A stretch of DNA of 64,000 nt from Albugo candida (lineage: Eukaryota > Oomycota > Peronosporomycetes > Albuginales > Albuginaceae), in the NCBI GenBank assembly GCA_905220665.1, contig CAJNAR010000017.1:62001-126000 (forward strand), read 5' to 3'. Each line of letters opens with the position of its first letter. The stretch's first letter is position 1. Positions 12,829 to 24,427 of the stretch are shown piece by piece. The notes below the pieces were generated by a model that saw only the letters and a list, made by a program, of their open reading frames with translations, did no database searches and was not told the DNA's origin. The translations under genes were made by a program, and so were the position numbers.

Positions 12829-13249
12829 ATTCGCCTCACAAACTTGAGAATTAAACCAATCACGGTGCTGATATTGTTTTTTTTTGGTCGCACAGGAAGC
12901 ATCCCTTTTGCGATGACGTCATAATGAAAGCGGGAATAAAATATATGCATAGCTGAACGTATTCATATTCTCATAGTCTCATCAATTAGACAATAGCTCA
13001 GTTGATCGTATTGTAGATAGTTCGCGCTAGTTCACAGTCCAGGGCCCTGAGTAGAGCCTAACGCAATCATGCTACCATTCGGGTCATCATGTCTGGATTT
13101 GTACGATGTGCTTGAGATGCATCATGAAGCTCGCATCAAGACGACCGGATGTTTATATTGAGTTTAAACATGCTGCACGCACTTGCTACTGCTCTCTAGT
13201 GTCTCCACCATACTTAGTGATGATCGTTTCCAATACTTGAACATCAGAT
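12829..13249. other. intergenic between DDRGK1-like gene and Rab7
   Basis: About 420 bp upstream of the DDRGK1-like start and downstream of the Rab7 stop. I see no supported frame or RNA gene. An ATGACGTCAT-type palindrome core (GATGACGTCATAAT, near 12914) lies 85 bp from the DDRGK1-like ATG and could be a CREB/ATF-class bZIP site. Confidence 0.4.
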
Positions 13250-14160
13250 TTAGCAGCAGCTGCTTGACTCTTTCTTTGTCCTTGCTCTGCTTAGATCAAT
13301 TGTCTCCGGCACATAGCTTGATGTTCGTATTAGCATGATATCGTAAGTTTCTCAATGAATGGACTTTCGCTTACATGTCTTCTTCTTGTCCTTTTTGTAA
13401 CGCGATCGAAGCGATGGTTCGAAAGGCTACTTCAACGCTCGTTGATACCTTCGCACTCGTTTCAAAGTGGTTCAAAGGCTGTCCCAAACTTTTAGATTGA
13501 CACCATTCTTGTGCCCTCTCCAGTGATACCTGATTTGATTAACGATCATTTCTGATAAAATATGAGAATCAGAACGGCGAAATCACCTTGCGTTCTGTTT
13601 CTCTATCCACCTTGTTGCCCAGTACTAAGAATGGAAAGGTATCAGGATCGCGTGGTGCAGCTTGAACTAGAAATTCATCTCGCCACGAGTCCAACTTCTG
13701 GAAGGACTGATTTCCACACATGCATGCTCGTAAAAGACGATCTGCCGTACAATTTCCAATGTCAAAATACCTTGGGATTAGTTATATCGTAGACGAGGAT
13801 GCATGCGTCTGCACCACGATAGAACGCTACTCCGAGACTCTGGAAGCGTTCTTGTCCAGCTGTGTCCCAAATCTTATTCCAAGCGATTATGTTTGTTAAA
13901 TACTGAAAAAATCATGAACTTATACCTGCAATGTTACTAATTTATCGTCGAACACAAATTCTTTCGTCAAAAAATCTGCTCCGATAGTCGCTTTGTATTG
14001 ATTGGAGAATTTCTGATTCACATATTGATTCATTAATGACGTTTTCCCCACACTATCGTATTTACTGCTACTTAAGAATCAGGATAAGTCTCATAATCAT
14101 TACGTACCCACTATCCCCGAGTATTGTAAGCTTCAATAATACTTTTTTCCGATGTGCCAT
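13250..14160 (-). CDS. RAB7: Rab7 late-endosomal small GTPase
   Basis: Ras-superfamily GTPase controlling late endosome and vacuole fusion. The protein begins [20 protein letters not shown], very close to animal and plant Rab7. It shows the P-loop GDSGVGKTS, switch I region [15 protein letters not shown], switch [22 protein letters not shown], the NKVD guanine motif (LGNKVDRE) and ETSAK. A C-terminal exon ends ESSSCC, a double-cysteine geranylgeranylation site. The six exons are separated by introns of about 50-65 nt; the last junction (GAC AT to C TAT GTG) is needed to reach the CC tail. A longer in-frame reading from 14304 exists, but Rab7 proteins start at MxxRKK, so I chose the ATG at 14160. 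Confidence 0.95.
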
Positions 14161-14859
14161 ATTTCTTTGAATTTTGATTCCCAAGGTGAAAACTCTACGT
14201 TTTTGATAACCTCCCGGTAATGATGCGAGCGAGTTAGCCTCAATTATTTCTTCCGTCAAAGATATGTAGACTGTTTTCACAGTGGAATAGATTTTGTGAT
14301 GCATGATACTGTACGAATAAAAGCGATATTATCATGCGAATTGAAATATGAAGGCGTAAAGAAACAGCGCGAATTGGCAAAATATTGGCTCGAATCGCCT
14401 ATGGAAAAAAACTTCATCTCTGTTTCAAGATACTCCGTTTATCGTATTCGACGAAGGACTCTTTCGTAATCTCAAATGTCAAATCACTGGTGTGTATCAG
14501 ACTCGGGTCAGTGAGATTGTTGACGCACGACGATTCTTCTTGTTATGCTCCTTGCTCTATCAAAATGATGAAGTCATCTCAACACGACGGTACATAGGTA
14601 GAATTAAGAACGGTGTGATGCCCAGATAGTGCGTTTTGGTTTTTTAAGTTGACCTCTGCGCTGTAAACAGTCTACCGAGAAAATTTCTGTTTCCCGGAAT
14701 ATAAAGAATAAAGTTTTGTAGAGTCGAAGATCTGTAAAGCGACAACTGCATTGTCACTTTCGGATTGTCCAGTAAGAGTCTGAGGAACATTTCTGATTGC
14801 CATCGAGATTGTTGTCCCTTAAGGCATCCCTGAGCTGAACCTGGTGATCAACAATAACA
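14161..14859. other. Rab7 upstream region and LINE 3' flank, no gene
   Basis: About 700 bp between the Rab7 start and the recognisable end of the LINE remnant. Minus-strand frames around 14385-14600 and the 5' extension of the Rab7 frame show no domain. The right part probably contains unalignable LINE 3' sequence. Confidence 0.4.
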
Positions 14860-17295
14860 TCAGCCTCTGTATTTTTGCGTTATATGCTGCGCAGGCTATC
14901 TACAGCCTTCATCGAAGAGACTCTATGATAAACGAGTCGATAATTCGACGTGTAGTCCACCATCTTGTTGACGAAGATATAGAAACTCCTTGCTGATCAG
15001 GTGAACGTATTTACGAACAAGCACAAATCGATCTAGCATCGACTGCCACTATCGGAGAGTCTCTGCTGGTATGTACACCAGAATAGTGTAATGCCACAGA
15101 AGGGATAAAATCATCGTATGCTCAACCAGTAGTTCGACCACGCACAGTTCGTGCATGGCGAAACCATACACCAAATCTATTATAAAAACCCTTGCCGAGG
15201 TTGAAATAACCGTCGAATGAGTCGGTATCTGGCCGAACGGAATACCCAAATACTTGACCGAATCCTCCGGACCCATTATGGTCAAATTGGGAATATGTGG
15301 ACATGGCTTGGTCCGAGTCAGCGAGCGCAAGGATGATTTGTTCAAGTTGAGTTTCACTCCCGATCCATCGCAATAGACTTGAACGAGTTCGAGTTGCGTC
15401 AAAACACCATTTGGTGTCTCTGAAAGCAATGTCGAATCGTCCACAAAAAGTAATTTAGTTGCGACAGTCGTTCCATTAATCCAAATGCCATGTTCTTCAT
15501 GTCCTAAAGGTTCGATCGTCATCAGAAAAAGTAATGCTGAGAGAGGATCACCTTGTTTCACTTCACGTTGTGGTTTAATGGACGGTGTAATATTTCCATT
15601 GACCATCAACTGCGCCTTTGTGTTATTGTGTAGAGGACGAACCTAGTTGATGTAACTTTTTCCAACGCCCATTTCTTCCAAAACGTGAAACATGTACGTC
15701 CAATTGACTTAATCATAAGCTTTCTCAAAGTCGAGAAAAGTCGCATAAGCTTCCTCCCACGATGAGTGACCAAGTCTTGGATGTCGGTGAGATGTTGAAT
15801 ATGGTGATGCATTGACCTCCCTCGAACAAATGCGTCTTGATCTTGATGGATCAATTTTGACAAAAATCGTTGCAATTGATACGACAACACTTTTGAAAGT
15901 ACTTTCACATCGACGCAAAGCAGTGCGATCGGTCTATAGTTGCCAGGATCACCTCGTCATCCTTTTTTGTATAAAAGTGTGATTGCGGAGTGACGTTGTG
16001 ATCGAAGTAAAATTCTTCTTTCCAGTTGATATTCGAACACGATCTTCAGACACTCGCCAAACGTTTCCGGATCAAGCTGATAAAATTGCAGCTGGTAGTC
16101 CATCCATACCTGGAGAAGAACTACTTCACGTGTGCTTGATCGCTTCCGCCATCTCGGTAGTACTTAAGCGAGTTGAGAGACGGTCTTGCTTTGCTGAGCA
16201 AGGGAAACTTGAATCGAATTCAGTATTTTTTTTGTTTCTTTCGCAAGGATCATCTGAGTCGGTCTCGGAGCTATAAAAAGAGCCCATGACACCACCCCAA
16301 GAAAAAAAATGATCTCTAAATTCGTCAATAATCTCCCTCGGTTTCGATGTCACGGTGCCGCCACGCGAAGACAAGGACTATCCGTAGGCGAAAAAAATGC
16401 TTCGAGGAATTTTCCATATGCTTTACGTGATGATCGAAGCTTTCATTTTGGTTGTATTTGGCACTGTTTTCGACTGAACTTCTGAACTGTTCTAAAAACT
16501 CGATTCGTACAAATGCCATGACTGATTGCTGTCTTCAGAGCGATATCGAGCTGCTGTGGCTTCCCAAACAAGATGGCCAGACTCAACATCACATCGGCTA
16601 TCTGCAATCCTTTTTTCAATTCCTTGATTTGATTTTCGTCCTCCAGCTTTCCCATATTTTTCAGGAAGTCGAAGTTGTCCGCAACTGTTCGGGCACCTAA
16701 TTCGCTTCCAATTTGATTGCTTCGACAAGTTGAGGATATTCAATTATTCGTAATGAACGTTTTCAATATCTTCTCCCTTAAGATGGATTTGGATTTGCAA
16801 AAGTTCATTTTTGTTGTACTGTACGTACATGATCTACCGCATGCCGTGAAAGGGAATATTCGTAGGTTTTGTATACCATAGTAAACAGCTCTTCCGACAT
16901 GAGATGTAATCTAGTTGATTCTTGCGAGGGAATGGCCGTGTAAATACTTTTTCAGTCAGATGGTGCATTCGCCAAGCGTCTACCACACCTTACTGTGAAA
17001 GCCATTCCAAACACGCTAATCGACTTGATTCGTGTCGAATCATTCAACTCGGAGCATCGATAGCTGGATTGAGTGGTTTGAGATGTGTTACAGTCTATTA
17101 GAAAGTGTAGGAATTAAATAAATTATAGAAATTTACTCTTTCCTCGGCCTTGACCGGTGCATGTACACTGTGAATATATAATGGTGCATGGTGAATGAGA
17201 AGACCCACAACCAAATTGCGATTTCGAATACTTCGTTCTGTGAGTTCGTCAGCTGCAGTATAGCCAGGAAAGTCCGAACGAAGTATTGTCATCAC
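14860..17295 (-). mobile_element. decayed non-LTR retrotransposon (LINE): endonuclease plus reverse transcriptase
   Basis: Broken pol of a LINE on the minus strand, spread over at least three frames. The 5' part (17295-17098) resembles an APE-type endonuclease (LVVGLLIHHAPLYIHSVHAP). It is followed by a linker (16743-16126, including SSRGGTVTSKPREIIDEF) and reverse transcriptase pieces (15908-15049): ALCVDVKVLSKVLSYQLQRF, QDAFVRGRSMHHHI, QGDPLSALLFLMTIEPL, and the catalytic box as LLFVDDSTLL. The C-terminal LISKEFLYLRQQDGGLHV near 15000-14950 is a usual post-RT LINE motif. Several stops and frameshifts (for example TTT-CTC around 15720) show it is dead. Poly-A tail and target duplication were not found. 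Confidence 0.75.
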
Positions 17296-17649
17296 ACTGC
17301 CACTGCAATTTTAAGTTGAATGGAGAATCACTGCTGTGGTCATTGACAAACAATTTGTGCTGCATTTTTGTATGTGATAAAAGCTAAAGTAATTCCAGTT
17401 AGTTGCGATCTTGAAACTTGTTTCTGAAGCGCAGCGAATGGAGGCTTGTGATACGACTTGGTCGATGAATAGATGACCATTCTTATGAATTTCATTGACA
17501 TGCACCGTGAGCGCTGAAATGTTGTTCCACGTTGAAATTAATGAGGAGCCCTTGACATTCACGCTGAAGGAGACCCGCAATCAACTTCTTTTCATCATCT
17601 TGGATAAGGAGGTAAATTTTTGCAAATTATTCCGGGAATTAGTAAGGCT

Positions 17650-18548
17650 TTACTGACAGCTCGTCAATATCGTTAGAGAAAGCTCCTCACATTTACCGCC
17701 AATCCATTTCATCCAATACCTGGTGCCCAAAGCTGAGCGTGACAACGATAGGAGCACGTTGGTAGGCAACATTCGACAATGATATACTGGAATCCAGATT
17801 ACTGCCCCGTCAGTAAAATATTGGACCCAATAATCATTTGCTTTAATTGCGGGGTCACTGCACATGAGTATTAATTCCATCATGGAAAGAGCTGCTTTTG
17901 GCAACCCGAGAACCAAATCTGGCACTAACTTCCTCCATGAAGCTATTTTTTCTAACATCACGTCGCGCTTTGGTGGAACTTTCCCACCAACATGGCGACT
18001 CCATCGCGTTGAAAACGTAACATAGTCATTCAAATCACGAGAAGAAATACGAGAGTGATCATCAGTAGATACTCCATTTCATTCAAAGTTTCATCATTCG
18101 ACTTCATACACACGAGTAGCACACCGTTCATAGTGATCGGATGATTTTGTCCGGATTTGTGCTGAACTTGATCAGCCTTCGAACATGTTCGATTTTTGCG
18201 TCCGCTGGGACCAGCTTGTCCGGTCTAAATGTGAGGATGGCATTTTAGAATCAATATCCATAAGCTCTCCCACCTCGCCAACTCTGGTTGGTCGCTCCGT
18301 TTTTTAACCTTTGTGTGGCGTTTTCGAATAAACTAAGCTACCTCTTTTTGCGGCCAGAATTGAACAATCATCAAACGTACAACGTCAACGTATATTATTG
18401 GCGCAATACAAGCCCCCCAATGACATTCCAAAAGCTTCTTCCCAATCACATTTAATCTTGATACCAACCATCCTGCTCCTTTCACAACAAAACAAATTCC
18501 TTTTTTTCTGCCAGCCCATTCATCTAAGTAGCATGCCTCGAACCACAA
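17650..18548 (-). pseudogene. candidate ORF1-type remnant upstream of the LINE pol
   Basis: Two open pieces (18548-18333 and 18033-17650) lie directly upstream of, and on the same strand as, the LINE endonuclease. The second contains RDVMLEKIASWRKLVPDLVL and DYWVQYFTDGAVIW, with no domain I recognise. Position and strand suggest LINE ORF1, but this is inference. An unrelated relic is possible. Confidence 0.35.
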
Positions 18549-20588
18549 AACAGAACGTCACATGAAAGATATGCGGGCTGCTTTTGAGACGAAGTTCAAG
18601 TATTGACAATAGAACCGATACAGAGAAAGATTTAGAATCCGAATTCGTGAATTTTGAGGAAGAGCAAATGGACACCATTATTGTAAGGATTTAGTCTGCT
18701 CGTAAACGGCCTTCTCGGTACCTTGGATATTCCTACAGAACGAACCTTATCAAAAAAGAAGCGCAGGGAAAAGCTGCTGTTGGCTCAAGAAAGCTGGAGA
18801 CATACTTCAAGGCGAAATCCACACAGCGTCAGCCTATAGATTCTGAAAGCAAGGACTCGATAGATGATAGACCTCTTTATCTTTCCATCAACCTTCAAAG
18901 ATAGCCTGTGAAACTGGGCAAACTGAATGAGTCACAGGAGGAAATTATGCGGCTACGTCTTGCCTCTCTAGTAGGAAATTTAGCTCATACTCTGTGGAAG
19001 TCAGGTATAGTTAATTCATGTTGCACATTCGCTAGCGCAATTTTCTTTTATTTGTTGACGTTCTATCATGATGAAAATCGAGAGTTGCTGCCTCGCAAAT
19101 AACTGTGGTGGCGAATGAAAAGGTCGTTGCTTTGCCAAGATGCCTCGTGGCTGAGGACATTTATATCTTGAAAGGTTTCATTCCCGAGAGCAAGCGGGGA
19201 AAGCATGTTGAAACAATCAGTTTACGAGAGGATGAAGATGCCATTGCAGTTGTACAGCTTTACCTTCGAAACCATAAATTCTACTTAGTGACAACGGATT
19301 TTACCAAGCATGTCAACGAGCAAATACTTCCAAAAATTGATCCCGCCGCATCTCTTCACCTCAGCGCTGGGACTCGCTGGTTGAAAATTTTATCCTATGC
19401 TATCCAGAGTTGAAGAAAGGCATAAACGTTGATGACGATGAACGAGCAGATGTCGTGGCATATCGTCCTCAGTTTTTGGGACGAATGAGAAACTATGAGC
19501 CATTCATGCCGGAATTGTTGGGACGGAAATTGGATTTGGCCTGCTGGAGATGCCATCATCCTATTGACGCATGATGAAAGCACATTTGCCGCTCACATAA
19601 AATATGGCTTCCTTATGGCGAACAGCCACTGCGAAGAATGAGGCTGGAAGATCGATACATGTCAGCGATTTCCTGACTGATGTTGGTAAGTCTCTTATTT
19701 TAAAACTTTTCGCTCGTTACTTTGATTAAGAGCTAGCATTTTCTATCTGATATAAGGGGGTCGACTAGCTTTGAGCAAAGAATAGCAGCTTCAACACAGC
19801 TATCTTCCAGATGAGGCCTTCATAATCACATATCCCGGCAGGAACTATGATGTTTGGTGAACTGCGGAAGACCTTCACAAGCAAGTCCGGGATGCTGCAA
19901 TCCCCATTTTCTATATGCACTTTCCCAATACAAAAGCTCTCTTCGCTTTTGACAATGTGACTAGCTACGCGGCATTTGCTGAAGATGCTTCCGTATCTTG
20001 ACGGATGAATGTTGTACCGGCAGGAAAGCAACCGGTGTTGCGAAATGGAATTCTGGAGATGGGACAGAGCAATCTATGGTATTCCCCATAGATCATCCTC
20101 TGACCGGGCAATCAAAAGGCATAAGGATCTTCCTGCAGGAACGCACCCTTTGGACGCCAAACCTTTGCCTGGATTGCCGGGGTAAATTTGGTATCGCAGG
20201 TAGTTGCTTCGGCCGCAGTTTTATTCAGAGCTAACCAAACTTCAAAGCTCAAAACGGTTAGTTGGATGAGACAACCACTGCGGCGGGCCATCTCATCCTC
20301 TTACCCCAAATTCCATTGCGAAATAAATTCAATGAGAAACTTTTGGGGGGAAGCAAAACGATATGCAAGAAAAATTGCGATTACACATGGAAAGAATTGG
20401 TTGCGATAGTTTCGAAAGCACTTGCCTCAGTTCCGCTCGCAACAATCCGTCGCCATGCTAGAGAGTGCTTCCTTTATATGGATGTGTATCAGAAAGATGT
20501 AAGCGGAGAAGCCGCGGAATATGCTATGAAAAATACCGATCACTTTGAAGAGATCCAGACTCAGTTCTCACTGACAGCAATGCTTTAG
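18548..20588 (+). mobile_element. decayed DDE-superfamily DNA transposon
   Basis: Plus-strand transposase remnant with several stops and frameshifts. Near 18700-18900 there is an N-terminal basic segment (PSRYLGYSYRTNLIKKEAQG, then SRKLETYF). The C-terminal end at 20290-20560 reads YPKFHCEINSMRNFWGEAKR, then CDYTWKELVAIVSKALASVP and TIRRHARECFLYMDVY. This is the closing block of Tc1/mariner-like DDE transposases, whose usual HCELNPIExxWGxAK motif carries the third catalytic acid. Here that acid position is arginine (NSMR), so the copy would be inactive even if its frame were intact. Middle frames at 19105-19413 and 19998-20234 belong to the same relic. Terminal inverted repeats were not located. 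Confidence 0.55.
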
Positions 20589-20608
20589 CATCTTCTGCAT
20601 GAAGTTGT

Positions 20609-20640
20609 AAGTGTGATATCTAATCATAGATATTACACTT
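20609..20640. repeat. perfect 14-bp hairpin followed by two telomere-type units
   Basis: AAGTGTGATATCTA, loop ATCA, then TAGATATTACACTT form a 14-bp stem with one G-T pair, beginning 21 bp after the transposase remnant stops. Six bases further on is AAACCCTAAACCCTAA (20647-20662), two units of the plant/heterokont-type telomere repeat. The hairpin may be a transposon end or an RNA 3' structure; the sequence alone does not decide. Confidence 0.4.
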
Positions 20641-20868
20641 GTTCTTAAACCCTAAACCCTAAGTTAGCCACTGATGGCGACCAAATTTTGCGCATTGATA
20701 GGAAAATACCAGTAATTCAGAAATCAAGGCAGCTTATATAGCCTTATAATTTAACCAAAAATTATTCAATTTGAAATCTAAGCCTTTTGTTTTGAATCTC
20801 TGGGCTGCATCTATCAGATAAAATCGCTATTTTGTTGTGCGATGATTTATGCGTGAAGAAAAGTAAAT

Positions 20869-21927
20869 TCAGCAAGGCTCGAAATAGTTACAGGCTACAG
20901 GTGGTTTGTACTGTATATCTTCTGACATCCGTCTTTGCACGGTAATAATATGAAATCGTGTTCTATGCTCCAGGTTGCCAGCTTCTTCGACTTGCTTTGT
21001 CTCCACATCCATTGTTGCAAGAACGGAGCAATAGTCTTCGGTCGCCAAACCAGGTATAGCACTTTCGACACCATGTTTCGGAATGGCTCCACCCGGTGAC
21101 GTTCTCTGCACTTACAAACCAGCTGCATGGTTATATCCCCATCTTACTCTACTGGTTCCATTAAGCCTTGTAGAGATGGTTTGTTCTCTAGATGTAGGAT
21201 TGGAAGGAATTTTTGCGGGAGTTGGGGTTTGCCCGGTGGTGTGATCGTCGGAGGAGAATTGGACTCCGACGAGATTTGCTTGGATAATTCCGTTCCACTG
21301 TCTTTGTCACCTCTTTTTGATTCGGAATAGGCATACCATGGATTTTGAGGAGACCGAAGATGCATTGTTTGTTGTTATTTCTTTTCCTGGAGCTGTAGCC
21401 GAGGGAGTAGGAGCGGCTTTCAAGTCCAAACAGTATGTCCCACGTTGACCGAAACATGTCCAAATCGGAGCATTTTTCCCGGTACCGGGAATAGTTGTTT
21501 GCAGAATGCGATCCGCTCGCATACCTTCCCCGCACGTGGAGGACGTAAAGTAAACTCTCCACGTCGACATAAGCACTCCTTTGGAGGAATTTGCATCCCG
21601 AAAGGATCGAGAAGTACGCCACAGTTGTTTTCATGTAGAGGTTTAAAAATTACCTTTCTTTCGACCTCAAGACTGACACCGAACACATTCAGGTAGTAGC
21701 GACATTCCAAGGTGGCGTACTATTGCAGCAGTATCCAATGCTTTCGGCTTCAGGAGCTCCGCGCGGATGTGCGCTTTCGGTCCGACATTGTCTTTGTGCA
21801 ACGACTCTTGCGACTTGATAAGTTCTGCCAAGGTGGGACGTTTGGTGTCATCCACACTTGCAGTTGTCTTGGCACCACCCTGTGACGAGGCAATGACAAT
21901 AACACCAGTGCCACCCTGTGCCGTCAC
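20869..21927 (-). pseudogene. unrecognised degenerate coding stretch, probably transposon-derived
   Basis: Minus-strand frames from 21927 to 20869 can be chained only with frameshifts. Pieces include KRPTLAELIKSQESLHKD, GVSLEVERKVIFKPLHENN and LDPFGMQIPPKECLCRRGEF. I recognise no domain. The strand matches the LINE at 15-17 kb, and the DDE transposon lies between, so this could be the LINE's ORF1 split by that insertion. It could equally be another element. Confidence 0.3.
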
Positions 21928-22169
21928 ACTGGGGAAATACTCTCCACGTCAACCACACAGAGGTGATGATTGATCAACAATCATGCAATCGCTCATAAAT
22001 GGGTGATTCGTCAGTTGCCACGCCAGTACAAGAAGACGCTAAAACGCTGGGCTGTATCGATATGTCGAATTGAATCATTCCGCTGGAGAGGAAAAGGTTG
22101 AAAGAGGTTGAAAAAGGTTGCTTTCCGAGTTTTTGTTCTGAACGGGGTAACTTAGTAGCCGGAAAATTG

Positions 22170-22810
22170 AGAACTTGACCTGTTTAATGTGGAGTGAGCT
22201 ATCGTCGAAAGTGTATTGAATAGTTGATGGTTGATCTTACCAAATCATGATTTTCCGGTGGAATCAAAAGGTGGGATATGCACGCCTGAATTCAAGGATG
22301 TCCCATCTGTATAAAATGTAGTAGCCTGGTAAAACCATTAAAACATGGACCGTATGCAACGTGTGTGGATAGCTTGGCTTTTTAGAAAACTCTCTCATCG
22401 ACTAGGCAGAAAAGATATGAGCGAGATTAATTGGATTATGTGAATTGCGGTTTCCACCTTCATCAATATTTACTCGATCTGATGCGGGACCACAAGTATC
22501 GCTGCACGACGTAGCCTTTCGTAAGTTATGGAGGAAAATTCGAAGAGTACGGTGCGAGGTACGATGTGGTGAGTGTACGCTGTCTATGCTATCCCTAAAA
22601 TCTAGACGGTGAGACTGAAGCGTGAATATCGATACAGTCAAGTGATAAAAAAAACGACATGCGTGCCACAATTGAATAGATACAATACGACTTTTTGTGA
22701 CTTTGCTGCTAAAAGAGACAACGGATGCTGTTCGGAACTGGTAGAGTGAGAATTGCCCATATTCGCAATCAGTTATATGGAAATGGTTTGGCTAATTCTA
22801 AGACAGCATC
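22170..22810. repeat. dispersed ~600-bp repeat, copy 1
   Basis: This segment is clearly homologous, in the same orientation, to 38200-38812. Shared blocks include GTGGGATATGCACGCCTGA, ATGATTTTCCGGT, ATTCGAAGAGTACGGT, GAATAGATACAAT and AAACTGGTAGAGTGAGA-like strings, with small indels. No open frame is conserved between the copies, so it behaves as a non-coding dispersed repeat or a duplicated promoter/5' flank. Confidence 0.82.
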
Positions 22811-23379
22811 GACTCGTCTAATTTCTCCAAGCCGGATAGCATACAATTCCGCTTTTTTTGTAGATTGACTGAGCGAGTCCGTTATCCCTATACCAGAATT
22901 GTCATGCTAACATATTATATCAATGTGAGAGTCGAATAGATGTTCGAGTAGTCGTTTGCTCTTCGACGCTGACACACTTAAACGGACCTCACTAGTTTGC
23001 ATTGGCGACTAGCTATTTAGCTTTAGTAAGCTGGTTTGGGGACTAATATACAACCATGCTTCATCTCTATCCTTGCGATAACTCGATCAGATTCTTACGC
23101 TTGATGGTTTGCTACCTGCCTCTCTCCGATTCAGAAGCAATGGATAAGGAGCCATGTTGCGGGAAAGGCTCGTGCCTTCTGTTGAAATTTCGGACCTATA
23201 AGCATAGAGAACGAAGGCAACAGATTGGAGCAAGGTGCATTGCATCGACCAAATCAAAGTAAAAACAAATTTAGATCCCTCTTTTGTCAAGTGTGTCTAT
23301 TTCTCAAGCTGCTTATAACACATGACAAAACGGGATGATAGATTCACTCGTTTGTGCGTACATAATAAAAAAGGCCATC
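22811..23379. other. non-coding flank left of the gypsy element
   Basis: About 570 bp between dispersed repeat copy 1 and the gypsy target duplication. The small plus-strand frame at 23056-23262 has no recognisable feature. Confidence 0.4.
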
Positions 23380-23384
23380 CGCAT

Positions 23385-23475
23385 TGTAGCGGAGCTACTC
23401 TAGCTCCTTGCCAGAGGAAGGCTATCTGCTCAACGAGCAATCTAGTTCTTTAAAAGAACTAGACTCATTCCCCCA
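23385..23475 (-). repeat. truncated 3' LTR of the gypsy element
   Basis: These ~91 bp match 30085-30175 with few differences (TGTAGCGGAGCTACTCTAGC, CCAGAGGAAGGCTATCTGCT, AGTTCTTTAAAAGAACTAGA). After ACTAGACTCA the two copies diverge completely, so about 300 bp of this LTR has been deleted into internal sequence. The shared start carries a 16-bp palindrome, TCTTTTAAAGA with flanks. Confidence 0.82.
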
Positions 23476-24427
23476 CCAGACTGACGTTGTCACAAAACGC
23501 CAATCGAATCATTTTCCCTCGAACAGGACGTTTTGCGTACGCTTAACCTCACGGTTGTACAAAGCATCAAACTCCATGGCGTCGCCATTCAACGAGCCTA
23601 AGGCTCCTTCTCTTACGGCGAGTCCGGTGAGGAGGTGGACTACGGTAGCAGTGATACCAGTGTCCATGCGGAAGAAGTCGCGGTTCCCGACACACCCATA
23701 CCGTAACCAAAGCCTCGCCCCGCACCAAATCCCTTCGTCGAACATAGTGATTTCAACACGCCATCGGCGCTTATCACCAGCCCGCTCGATGATCAACAGA
23801 TGTACGAAATCATGGCAGATGAAAGTACTCGCACAAGATCCAGGATCCTGCCATCTTTGCAGGCGAGACAAGGATATTATCCGCCACCTAGCACTGATAA
23901 AAGACTTAGACAAGTCGCAGACCAATCACCGGAACAATGGATCCTAAAACCCGAGGTGACGACGCCTCACGAAGTGACGGTACGTCAAGCTGTACGTGAG
24001 CGATATTTGACGCCACAAGTCATACCCATGGATCAATACCTGGCAAGATTAAAGATTTCAGCACCGGGTGTCTCTGTAGCCTCATTGAGGACCGTTCCTA
24101 TCGTACTTTACCCAGGGGAGTCGGAATTCGATAACGAAGAAGCTTTGAGCACTGGGTGCAGCGCGTGTGTCGATTGCACAGTATAGACTCTCTTCTAGCG
24201 AGTGGCGATGTAGCCGATGTACGTTTGGAACGCAAAGTGCGCTATGACTTTGCGAAGTTGAAGGCCAAAAGCCGATTGCGTTTCTTGTATCGACATTCCC
24301 ACGTAATGATACCCGACGCTTCATTGCACACCAGTGCTTCGGCTGTGGCAGCCACGGGATCCAGTCATGATATGAAAGTGAGCCCTCCCACACCCGCACC
24401 GATTAGTGCGAAGCGTGACCTGTTACA
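23476..24427. other. gypsy tail region between pol and 3' LTR, coding strand unclear
   Basis: About 950 bp with long open frames on both strands. Minus 23925-23509 reads RRWRVEITMFDEGIWCGA and FRMDTGITATVVHLLTGLA. Plus 23800-24186 and 24156-24478 read TVRQAVRERYLTPQVIPMDQ and DVRLERKVRYDFAKLKAKSR, joined by one frameshift near 24140. Neither matches a family I know. One may be an extra (possibly antisense) ORF carried by this retrotransposon lineage. Confidence 0.35.

Noticed and set aside
14068..14304. Longer N-terminal extension of Rab7
   Set aside because: Rab7 proteins begin at the MxxRKKxLLK motif; the upstream in-frame part is best read as 5' leader.
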